A DNA stretch of 64,000 bases from Allodiplogaster sudhausi (lineage: Eukaryota > Nematoda > Chromadorea > Rhabditida > Diplogasteridae). The notes under the pieces are model-generated. The model was given only the letters and a program-made list of their open reading frames with translations. It ran no database searches and was not told where the DNA came from. Below, in pieces: positions 43,921-55,820 of this stretch. The stretch covers positions 186,001 to 250,000 of the forward strand of contig CALZFC010000044.1 in assembly GCA_945643635.1 (NCBI GenBank). The letters run 5' to 3'. The translations under genes were made by a program, and so were the position numbers. Each line of letters opens with the position of its first letter. The stretch's first letter is position 1.

Positions 43921-44617
43921 TGCATTGGGTGTCATATAAAAGCGCGCAAAAGGGTTTGCCCGCGCGCGATTCCGAACCTGGGTCGGTAGAATATCTGCGT
44001 GCGATCAAAATGTACCAAAAAGCTACAAAATAATTCATATCTCGAATATTCCTGGATCAAATCCCATGATCTACCTATCATAGCTAATTTTATACTCTAC
44101 AATAACAAAAATATGCGCCAAAAAGTGTCAGTGATAGCTAAGGTCGAAAAAGTGGCCTAAACATTCTGACCCCAATAGTAGAACAAAAACGTCAATAAAT
44201 GAAAACCTTTTGTATGAGTCATTTATTCGCCTTTTCGAGAGCTAAAGAATGATATATAACATGTAGCCATAAAACCAATCCCCGAGAAAAACCAGCCGCG
44301 GAAATGGCCACCCAAAATTTCGAGATTTCACGGCCCCCTCAGGGTACTTTTCCGGAACGCCAGCCAAACGGCAGTAGGCTCATTTCAAAGCTTTCCAAAA
44401 ACTGAACAATAATCTGAAGGTCCCATTCTGCTCCGATCCCAAGCGCGCGCCGAAAAGTTGCAACTTTGGCCGCTGGCGCCACCCCCAAACCCAAAACCCA
44501 AAAATTCCAAACCAATACGAAAAAAAACCCCACCCCAAAATCTCACTCCCACCGCCCACCACACCGCTCCGCGCAAACCCGGTCAATAATCGACAAGCGT
44601 TTCTAAGTATACTCTCT
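43921..44617. other. Remainder of the 1.67-kb insertion, unidentified
   Basis: This stretch lies within the insertion that splits the dispersed repeat. It includes a GC-rich, C/A-rich part (44280-44590) unlike the flanking AT-rich DNA. No open frame or terminal repeat explains it. Confidence 0.4.
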
Positions 44618-44830
44618 AATTTGTTTCTCGACTCGACTTGATGACAAGAGCACCATTATATCTAATAAAAAGAGTAATAATATGTTTGTCTAAACAATTA
44701 GCAAAATAGTACTTGCGATTTTTTATTGTCTAATTGTAAGAAAAAAAGTATTTTGTCCATTACCATTCCTTAATTTCTCGTGTTCTGCCCATGAGAATAA
44801 TTTATGAGATTTCTTAATAAAACATGGAGA
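44618..44830 (+). repeat. Right half of the interrupted repeat
   Basis: Matches 30250-30425 closely (TTTGTTTCTCGACTCGAC through TTCTCGTGTTCTGC). Confidence 0.65.
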
Positions 44831-44918
44831 AATCTCATAAATTATTCTCATGGGCAGAACACGAGAAATTAAGGAATGGTAATGGACAAAATACTGTTTT
44901 TTCTTACAATTAGACAAT
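44725..44918. repeat. Large near-perfect palindrome, 89-bp arms, 15-nt loop
   Basis: Left arm 44725-44813 and right arm 44829-44918 are reverse complements with about two differences. The left arm is ordinary repeat sequence also present at 30351-30425; the right arm is an inverted duplicate of it with no counterpart at 30 kb. The palindrome was therefore created locally. Confidence 0.85.
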
Positions 44919-44999
44919 ACAAAATTTATTAGATTTTTTCATGTTTTAGAATGTTTTCATGTAATTTGCAGAATTTTTTTTCTTTTATCAACTTTTCAA

Positions 45000-47900
45000 C
45001 TTCCAAAAACTTGAATTTCAATAGAATATTATGTGAGAGAGATGGGAGACATATGTATATGAGAGAGAAAGATGAGAGATTGATTAAAGAGAGAGAGAGA
45101 GACGAGAGAGAGAAATGAGAGAATGGTTCCTCATTGTTTCCCTTTCTTTCATCACTTGTATACTATAGATGCCCTATTTTTATCCTGATTTTTCTCATAA
45201 TTTTAGCCCGAATCTATTTTTCAATCGTTGTTATCTGACTGATATTTACATAGAATAAAATTAATTGTATTGTTGTTACTCTCTCTCTCTCTTTTTCTCT
45301 CTTTCTCTGTCTCTCTCTCTTTTTTTCTCCCTCTTCTCGTTCGCCGGCTCTCTATCACTTTCCAACTTGAACCGATTGCGGGTTTGACCTCGCACAAAAA
45401 AAATCAGCTTGGACACTTCTGTAAAAAATAACACCTGTTTGTCTCTCAAGGCTAAATAAGACGTCTCGGTCGAGTGAAAATAAGCGTCATGCGGGCGAAG
45501 TAAACCGGCTGCGATGTTCTTCTTTCCTTTAAAGCTATCATTTCCAACGATCTTTATTCAATATTGTTATCTAGGTAATAATGGATTTTACACTTCCTAC
45601 AGGTTACGTATGAAATGAGGAAGGAAAAACCGCAATAAACGAGAATTATGAAAGTGAAAGTTGTGGGGGACAACACGGTCAGATACGCGTCTATGACCAA
45701 ATACAAGTCTACGCGGCGAGTGTAAAAACAACTGTTAAAAGAGAGGGAAGGGAAAGGGCTTTGTTGCGAGTTGCAGAGTCGGGAATATCGTTACAGTTAA
45801 GATAGCCGAAACAAAGATTTTATTTATATAAAACGGCTGAAATAATTTTGAACGTTTTTTTCTACTACTCGAATTCTCTCCATTTCCTCTCAAACTCTTT
45901 TACAGCTCCTTTCAAGGCCATTTTGTTAGCATCATCGGTTTCCAGCGCTTTCCTCCATATCAGTCCATTTCTCTTTTTTCAAGGCTATATATGTCCTGCG
46001 GTTTCCATTCGCAATTGTTTCACTTATTGAGCAAATCCTATTTTGAAATGATGTTTGTCATAGACAGGGGTGGCCGGGGGCCGAAAATATCCAGCCCCAG
46101 CCCCCAGGGTAGGCCCCGGCGCCGGCCACCCCTGTGCATTGATTCAGTCCAGAGGTTTTAGCTTGTCCTATGTTCATCAATCTTTTTATTGTATCGCTAT
46201 TTAAGACATAACAAGAGATATAAACGAGAGGAATGAAGGAAGTGACCGCAAAGGTCTGCTTGCATTGCAAGCTATTCGAATATCTACTTCATGTGAGGTA
46301 ATTGCACATGAATATTCACACTATAGGAATTCTTCAAACATTGTGTCAATGTTTTATTTTTATAACCCCTTGTCTTTAATGTAGAATTCTGTGGAAAAGA
46401 ACATCGAATTTTTCAGCAATTTCTCTCCTAACTGGTTGAATATGCTTGAGTAAATAATGCAACTGTCTCTTGCCCGGACTACAAAAAAATTACTTTACTT
46501 TGTTATTGCCACTCTCGTGTTGATAAAGAATGGACAAGAAGAGCCTGTTTTGGTGCTATCAAGGCAGTTACGACAAAAATATGGAAGCTGTGAAAAAATG
46601 TGCCTTTTTGCTGGAAGGAAATTAGTAGTATTTTTGTTCATGTCTAAAAATAAGCATTTACATAAGCTTAAAGTTAAGCCTGGTATGATTCAGCAGTGAA
46701 AGAGGTTATTTAGGTTGTGTCTCGGCTGCCTGGAAGTAATCCAGTGCATAAGAATAAATAATACACGAGACTGGCTTCTCTCTTTCCTTCCCAAATGTTT
46801 GTTCGTTCTACTTTTGAGCCGCCTGGTCAGTCACGAACACGTAGGAGAAGGAGAGAGAGAGAGAGAGAGAGGTATAGAGATGGAAAGAAATAGAAAGAGA
46901 GAGAGACCAAGAGAGAGAAATAGAGAGAGTGGGAAGCATGGAAGTGATAATGAGAAGTAAGGTAGGTAGAAGAAGAATTGATAATTGAAAAAGAAACGTG
47001 CAGAAAAAAGATAATAGAGAAAGAGAGACACAAAGAGGGTGACAAAGATAACGAGGAAAAGAGAGGGAAAAGTAGAGTTTTCCTGTGTTATGTATACACT
47101 TCTAGATTGTGGCAAATATAATGTGCGTGCGTGTGTGTTAGATGCATGTTCACCAGATTGTAGTGAAGCCACCCAGATAAACAAGGACAGAGAGAGAGAG
47201 AGAGAGGGAAGCAGAGAAAAGCAGAAGGCTAGAGAATCAGAAAGAGAGAGAGAGAGAGAGCTAAAGAAAAAGAGAAGAGAAACACGATCAGTGTTCATCG
47301 TGTGCATGCTTCACCCACACTCTCTCTTTTTTTTGCTGTATTTCTCGTCAACTTTCATGTAGTCTATAAACACATACTTTATAATTCTCCTGTTCTTATT
47401 CTCTTAGAGTTTCTCTCTGCTTCTCTCTCCTTCTAGAAACTTCTTACTCCAAGCATATTTATAAAGCATCTTTTCTAGTGCCCAACCAGCGTTCTTCTTT
47501 CTCCATTCTTTCTGCGAGCGCATATCAAGTTGCACAGGAATTTAGAATGATAATAAAAATGGTTTATTATTATATGCTTCCCTTAAGCGCAGTAAAGTCT
47601 CTGATTCATTTTTAACTAAAATAAGATTTAGCAAAATAATTTTATCATATTTAAAGGTAAGATACGGTGGTTTTCCTGGTTGCGCGCACAGCAAAAAAAT
47701 TGGCGACCTGTGTCAAACTGTTAGGAGCTCGAACTTCATTAATAGGATACCTATTAAAGCAATTTATTAGAGTGGTCTTTTGAAAACTTGTGAGTAACTC
47801 CCTCCAATTTTTAGGTTTAAAAAATGATGTTGTATTCCCTTAAATATCTTCGTGCATTTGCGTTTTTCCACCCAGTTTACATGTTAGCATAAATTTAGTG

Positions 47901-48412
47901 AGCCCACTATCACCGCCAAGTTCTTATCTCTGTTCGAAACAGAAAATAAAGGTAAACATGGATGCTTCTGATTGTTAATTGAATTGAAAGCCCAAAAATG
48001 TAACAATTATTGGTCCCCTCCGACATTTTGAACTCAAAGTAGAAGAAGTCTGACTCATGTCGAGTATATGTACATGCCTTTTCAAAGAAAGAAGCATTTT
48101 AAACGCTCTATAAAGATCATTTCGGGAGCGGAACCAGCGTTCTGGTTTCCTCTCGATCTTTCAATGCAACCTTTCGTTCTCTATTTCTTTCTTTCCATCT
48201 TTCTACATCTTACCGTGTCGTTATTTCTCCTCTTTTTTGAACTTTTGACAAGACAGTATTTGAGCAAGTAACTTATTGTTTGCGTTTGGCATTAGATTTC
48301 GGTATTTTCTGCACTGTCAACTCATTCTGGACGTCTGCGTTTCTGGTGTAATTTTTGTGAACTTTTCCAGGCCATCCTTCTCCTTGCAGGATTTTGGAAT
48401 TTTTTTTTGCTA

Positions 48413-48455
<43 letters not shown>

Positions 48456-48890
48456 AGCTCTCTGACCGCGCATATTCTTAACTTTTACTGATGTAAAGAT
48501 CACAGCGGTCTGGTCGCTCACTTGAAAAGTCAACTTGGAAACTGGCGCAACAAGTAGAGAGAGAGAGAGAGAGAAGAGAGATAGAGAGTTTGAGAGAAGG
48601 CGAGAGAGATAAGTAGAGAGTGAAAGAGTAGCAGTGTATGACTCGTCCGCCGACCGGTCGAATCTGTTTATCATTCTGGGCACATGTGTTTGATGATGAA
48701 CAGCGGCATGGTTGCAATTCCTTCAGAGTGGCAAAGAGTTGCGAGAGAGAACCTAGAAATATGTTGTCATGATGAACTCTCTCTCTCTCTCTCTCGTTCT
48801 TTCTCTCTCTCTCTCATCCTCTCTCTTTCTCTCTCTCTCTCTCTTTATTTCTCTCTCTGTTACTCTCTCTCTTTCTTACTCTCTCTGTTA

Positions 48891-48936
<46 letters not shown>

Positions 48937-50688
48937 CACCGCGTGGGCAGCGGCAAGACCAGAGACAAAAAGAGAGAGAGAGACAGAGAGAGAGAGCGAG
49001 AGAAAGATAACGAGAATAAGAGACTGAAAGAAAGAGAGCAAGAGCAAGAGTGAAAAGAAAAAAATGAGTAGAGAGAATGATAACAAGATATAAACAGCGT
49101 AGACGCATACAGAACACAAATATGCGAAGAAAGAGGCCATCTTCTTTTCATTTTCCTCTTCAAACTTGAGTTTGATTAGTTTTTTGGTCGGTCTCCACCT
49201 TAACCGCCAACACACATTCATAACATCCTTTCGCTCTTAATTATCTCTCTCTCTCCTTCCACCCTTTTCAAGATCCATTTCCTCTTTCTAGGACTCAATA
49301 GTCGGACCGTGGATCGGCACGGCAAATGCGGAATACACGGTCCGGGCAATTCAATGGCTCCGTGTCGACAACAAAATAGAGATTCTCTTTTGACTGAATG
49401 ACGCCAACGAAGTTTTCTGGACTTTCCGCGATCGCTAAGAATAGACGATGAAAGTGGGAGTGAGAGAGCCAACAAGAGAGAGAGAGAGAGACAGAGATCT
49501 AAAGAAAAGAGAGAGAAATAGAGCGGGAGTGAGTGTGCGAGAGAGAGAGAGCGCGCGAGCGAGATACTGACTATTAGAGACTCGAGACGACAAGCTTTTG
49601 CACGTACTCATTGTCAGGTAAAAGCCTGAGTATATATTGTGCTTATGTTAGAGAATTCGGTTGGCAGAGTTTGACTGTGTCAACTCGTATGAACTTTTGA
49701 TGGCACAGTATTTGAAGAGTATCTTACTCTCACTTTCTTGTCGTCGTAGGCTCTAGTACCTACTCTATTTCTCTCTATCTCTGTCTTTCTCCCTCTCTCT
49801 CAATCTGTCTCTCTCTCTTTTAACTGTCTCTCTCCATCTTTCTCTTTATCTCTCACTATCTGTCTAGCTCTCTCTCTCTCTATCTCTCTTTCCCTCTGTT
49901 TCTCAGTTCGATTCTTCCCTTGTTTGCGCGTTTCTATTGAGCAATGTTCGCGGCGAACGCTACTAAAATCTTGCGGCAGAGGCAGACAAGCAAAACATGA
50001 ACGTTTCTGTGTGTGTTTTGTGCGAATGTACACGCATATTTATGTATGTATGTACATACATGTAATGTTCAGCGAATGGCCGGCAGATTTCTCTTTTAAG
50101 AGCCTTCCCAGTCGGCGAGGGAAAGTGGTCTTCATTCCTTCGCCTATAATAGGCATTCGGATAGCCACTAAACACAGACAGTCTTCCCGATCGCTCGTGC
50201 TTTCTTTTAAACTTGAATTTCCTAAAAAAAGAAAATACGGTATAAAAACTATCGCTTCTCTTTCCGTATCGATGATTAATCATTCTCATTATACAAAAAA
50301 AGCTTGTAATTAAATGTGTGTTTAATAATTTTCGCACTCATTAACGAGAAGAAGAGAAAGTCCGGTAAAAAAGTGAATCATGTTAGAATTCTTGATATTA
50401 AAACCGGCTCCCGCTTCTGGTGCATTCGTCATTGTTAACATAACATGAAATTTTTTCGTTTGTTTTCGCGTTCCTTTCGTTAATGAAATTACATGTCATA
50501 TTAATGAGAATGACTAATCATCGAAGAGGAAAGAGAAGAGAAACATCAAAATTGATGACGCTACAAAATAGTTGAAATTTCAATCTCATGTGTATGCGTT
50601 TGAAGAGCCTTTAGGTTTTTTTGAGACTTTTTTCTTTGACAAAAGTTTTCGGATGGCAAGGAACCAGGAACTGGCAAGAGGGCAGTGA

Positions 50689-50721
<33 letters not shown>

Positions 50722-50781
50722 AAGAGAGAAAGAGAGAGAAATGGAGAAAGAGAGAACGAGAGAAGAGAGAGAGAACGAAAG

Positions 50782-50827
<46 letters not shown>

Positions 50828-50985
50828 ATTTTCGCATTGTTTCCCGGCGGCCATCATACGTGGTCGTCAACAAAGGCGCTGCTGCTTCTGCCCGGAGGCA
50901 AATAATCACTCTTTCCCTATCGCACTCTTTCTGCTCTCTCTCTCTCTCATTCTAGCTAGTTCTCATTCTCTCTGTCTCTCCTTTA

Positions 50986-51031
<46 letters not shown>

Positions 51032-51320
51032 CCCTCTTTTCATCTGCTACTTCTTCTACGGAAAAGGCATTGCACCCGTACATAAATCAGTTGCCTGCCA
51101 TTGAAAATAGCGGACGTTCACTGAAAGAATTAAAGTGAAAGCTAACTCCTTTCTCGCTGTGTTTTCTTCTCTTCTTTTTCATAAATCCATATTATATTTA
51201 TGAATTGCTTGTAATTGAAAACTCGAGTGAATAGAAAACTTTTCTATAAACGCGAATTTTTAATTTTTTCTTTGTCGCCGAAGAAAGCTTTAAAAAATTC
51301 AAATAATATTTGTAGATCTT
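45000..51320. other. Intergenic stretch; no gene seen
   Basis: Dominated by (GA)n/(CT)n arrays (45270-45340, 46848-46930, 47190-47280, 48415-48460, 48555-48630, 48778-48932, 48970-49060, 49470-49560, 49780-49890, 50690-50825, 50930-51030) and AT-rich unique sequence. Weak IR CGGACCGTG/CACGGTCCG at 49304-49349. I see no exon with a recognisable family signature, and the long Ser-Leu or Arg-Glu frames are repeat artefacts. Confidence 0.6.
46065..46134. mobile_element. Tiny hAT-like foldback (70 bp)
   Basis: CAGGGGTGGCCGG at the left and CCGGCCACCCCTG at the right form a 13-bp perfect inverted repeat with CAGGGGTGG-type hAT ends. The flanks (GTCATAGA and TGCATTGA) are only partly similar, so the 8-bp target duplication is not proven. 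Confidence 0.45.
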
Positions 51321-51321
51321 C

Positions 51322-51335
51322 ATTAATTCCAGGCA
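51322..51335 (+). promoter_or_regulatory. Possible trans-splice acceptor of QSOX
   Basis: TTAATTCCAG ends three bases before the ATG at 51336. As with grl, an acceptor this close to the start codon suggests spliced-leader addition or a 5'UTR intron. Confidence 0.35.
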
Positions 51336-51466
51336 ATGCTTTGGTTGCTGCTGCTCGTTCCTCTCGCGGCCAACGCGAACGTCGCCAATTACAGTAAGAC
51401 TTTTTGTAAATACTATTTGCATCTTACAAAAATGTTATCATGAAGCTCGCTCGCTGTGTCTCTGTC

Positions 51467-51507
<41 letters not shown>

Positions 51508-54349
51508 GACTACACTCCACGCGGCAACAACCCTCGTCTGTACGATGTGGGAGACGGCCTCGTTCAGCTGGACGAAACGACCTTCTCCGACACGGTGGTC
51601 TGCGAGAAGCAGCAGCAGATGGGAGCACCGTGCACGGCGATGATGATCGAGGTGAGAGAGAGAGAGGGGGAGAGAGAAAGAGAGAAAAGAGAAAGAGAGA
51701 ATGAAGAAAAGTGGGAGAGTCAGTCAGAGAAAGGGAGAAAGAAGAGCGGAACAGATCGTAGAAAACGTACATATGTACATATGTATGTACATAGCCATAG
51801 ATGTATGTATGTACATACATATACATATGACAGATCAATTGGCGAAGAAAAAGTATTTATGCGTATCTATTGTAAATGAAGTGGAGATAAAAAATCGCAA
51901 AAATCTTTCATCGTCAAGATTTAAATTTTCTGAACAAATGAAAACAACCGGGCATGACTTGTGATAGGTAATTAAAGAAAATGTTGTTTTTAAATACTCC
52001 TTTAATGTAGCATGGCTCGGCTATCTTTGTGGGATTTAGTGCATATTTGCTGAACGGCTTCTCTAGGAGATGGAGATGCGAAAGAAAGAGAAAATAACTG
52101 CTGGAAGAAGAGATAACAGGGAGAAAACAGCACAGAGATAAAGTGGAGAAAGAGAGAAAGAGAGCGAGCAGAAATCGAGAAATAACGTGTTCGTCAAATG
52201 ACTTATGTACATTAGCGACTCAAAGCTGCACTTGGAGAGTTTAGACAAAGAAGAAAACGAAAAAAGAAACACCAAGTGCATGTTGGAAATCCTGATTAAG
52301 TAAGCGTTCAGAACATGTAACAAAGTATAGTAAAGTATTTATGTAAATATCTTTCTACGTACGAAAGCCTCTATTCTACGTACCTCCGAAAGACTGTTGT
52401 CTCTTTAACGTAAGCCTCAATGAAATTTAATGGTGAATGAAAATGAAACCATAAATTCTCTGGAATATGCAGTTAATAGTCTGCCCCGTGAAACGTGTTC
52501 GAATGAATGAACTTTTATAATAAAGCAAGAAGATACCGTGCTGCAAGCACATTCACAAGTCAGATCCGTTAACCTTACAAAAATTTTTTTTGTAGATTGA
52601 ACGGTTTAGTTACCACAGTATTAAAAGTCGTAGACATTTTCGCAACTTTGAAAAAAAACAGTCAATTGTCTAAAAATTACTATACTAAAAATGGCGTTAT
52701 TAATGGAAGTTTTGCAATATGAAGGGTATTTGACGTTGTTATTTTTTTTAAGGTTATATACTAAACAATGTACACAATTGCAGTTCTACGCCGATTGGTG
52801 CGGCTACTGTCGCCGAATCGCTGGCGTTTTTAAGGAACTCGCTGCGGATACGCGCAGCTGGAGGGATGTGGTAGGGGAAGAGAGAGAGAAAGAAAGAGAG
52901 AAAGAGAAAGAGGGGGAGAGAGAAGGTGAGAGAGGGACAGAATGGGAGAGAGAGATACATAGAAAGCGCGAGAGACAGAAAGAGTGATGGAGATAGAGAG
53001 AGAGAGTTCCTGCGTAGGTTCGCCTTGGTGTCATCAATTGCGCCGACGCCTTCAACCAGAAAACGTGCTCGGCCGAGAACATCACGAGCTTCCCGACGGT
53101 TAAGGTGAGCAAAGGATGCCAGTGAAGACTAATTGTAAGTTCACCAGATCAGTCAAGAGAAGGCTACACATATTTCACAACTTTGCACAACGATTTCTGA
53201 CAACATATATTCGATTGATTAACAACAAAAACCACATGTTCTTGCATGTGACAAAATAAAGTGGAAAAAATTATTGTGCATATATGATTGTGAATAGGAT
53301 TTATGCATGAACAAGAATATAGATACGATAGAAACTTTTGTCGAGGAGAAACTAATAAATTAACTATAAAATTTACAAAAAAAAAATCAAAAAAATTATG
53401 CATTAAAATAAAATAACTACCTACATAGTTCTTCCCGCGCAACACGAGCTCGCCATCGGATGCGTGGCTCGTTCCTCATGCTTATGACACGCAGGGAATG
53501 CGGGACATTCTTACCGAGGTTGTTTATTCTTTTTTTCCACATATTTTTTTAAACTTATTTAATTATAAGAATCTTATTATCCTACTTATATAGACAAAAG
53601 AATATTCTCTTCACATTTTAGGCCGTTCTCGACGACTACTCCGCGAATAAGTTTCCTGACTGGCCAAAGTTTGAGAAACTGTTAGTTTTTCAATACTATT
53701 TTTTGCAAGATTTGCCGTATTGATAAAAATTAACTTCATAAAAGTATTATTTTATCTAGAAGTAAGTCATTTATGTATGTACATACATATGTGCGTGCAT
53801 ATTTTGCCAAGCAATGTACATATATATTTGCCAGAACCGAGTCACCGGAGGTGCTTCAATCTTGGGCGGAGAACGTCGGTAACGTAGCTGTCGTCTTTGA
53901 AGATAACACGACTTCACCCATCGGTGCACAGGTGCCTGAATCTCTTGTTCATACATCAAGATTAGGGGAGTGAATTCAAAAGAGGCGACCAAGCCACGGA
54001 TACTGTGCACTCCATGGGTGCAGTATCGTCCGCGGGTTACTGTACTATCCACTATTAACTTTGCGCAGCTTCTGCTCGATCTTGCACCACAACGCCATCG
54101 AATGATCGCCCGTCGGGCCGCATCGAATCATCCTCTTGCTGGTTCCTTTTTTTTAATTTACCGCCGTTCAAAAATGTCGGCAAAATTAAAATAAAATTAC
54201 AGTAGTTGTAAACCAGCAAATCTCTCAGCTCAACTCAACTTCACTGACTTCCCTGCGCTCGCAATTCTGATTCGCGGATCGCAGAAGCCCGCACTGGCTA
54301 TCGAGTACTGTTATTAACAATTTTTTTTGCGCTTTTTTAGCTTCAGTTC

Positions 54350-54385
<36 letters not shown>

Positions 54386-55775
54386 ATTTTTTCATCCTCT
54401 TATTTGAGTTTCTGGAGAGTGAAGTTAGCATAAATAGTCTTTATCGCTCTATCTTTCTCTTTTTCCCTCTTTTTCTCGATCGGAGTCATCCCAATTACAC
54501 GATTCCATTTTTTCCACCCTGTCTAAAAACACTCTCAATTCTCTGTGCCCCCTTCTCCCCTCATTCTCTCTGCACAGCTCCTCGGAAGGCGGTCTCCTCC
54601 GTTACGGCTTCACTGGCGTGGTCGCTGACTTCTTGTCCGCTCTCGATGAAAAAGAACGGGCTACCGCGCAACGCAATCAATCAGCGCAGACGTGCACGAC
54701 GCAGCCAAATCAGTTAGAATGGACTTTTAGTGATAATGTCATCCTTGAATAGTTTTTAGTGCTACCGTAAACCATAATTACTTCAAGTGCTACCGTTAAC
54801 CGTGTAAGAACTTTTAGCGCTAAATTAACAAATATGAGATCGTCTTAAGATGCAAGCAGCGTTACTATGTCGCCGAAGTCGACATGCTAAAAGCCCTGAG
54901 GTAATTCGCCGGTTTTTTTATTGGAGATAAGCAATATCTTGGAAAAAAATTTGAAAGCAATAAAGCCTATAATACATTCATATTTATCTTCATATCTGTG
55001 CCTAAACATATTTAAAAAAAACATATAGATATTTTGAATAAATCAGTTATATACCGAACCTGATGAATGACCAGGTCTGCCGTCCTCTACGACCCGGCGA
55101 TGCACGGCGCGACGCTGAACGCGACCGCAACGCGTGCGCTGCGCGACTTTGTCACTTTGCTGCGCGACTTTCTCCCGACAAGAACGACGGCGAATGGTGG
55201 CGACATGGTCAATATACCGATTATTTCTAATTACTTTTGATCATATTATATTTCATATTTATTCAATGTTTTATTATCCAAAACACTCACGACGACCTTC
55301 ATTCTTCAGAGTCTGCAATTCATATTATTCAAATAAAAAGAATTCTCTTCACGCATTGACTTTTTTTTTTAATTATTTAAAAAAAAATTACCCATGAAGC
55401 CTGCTGGTTTTCGTAGTACTGCCTTTTATATAACACGAACGTAGTACCGTTTAAACTGCTAATGTATTCTCTTCAAATTATTAATGAAAAATATCTAGAA
55501 TATGTTCATAATAAATAAAATTAGAAATCTCATTGATTCAGGCGCTGGCGCGTTCTTTGGGCGCGACGCGAGTCTTTGGCCGGATGCTCGAGTACCTCGC
55601 GAAAGTCGGCGACGGCCCCCTCGACATTGACGACTGGCAGAGGGCGTTCGTCGACGCCGAGGTGAAGAACTCGAATTGTTATACATTGTTATTATTTTTG
55701 ATTATAAACGGAATAATTTTTCGGGGGTAATTTTTGCATTTTACATTCTTTCTTTTTCTTTCTCGCTCAATCTTT

Positions 55776-55820
<45 letters not shown>

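Noticed and set aside
49300..49350. CGGACCGTG...CACGGTCCG inverted repeat as an operator or TIR
   Set aside because: A 9-bp inverted repeat in a CT-rich intergenic region with no second copy or target duplication; too weak to call.
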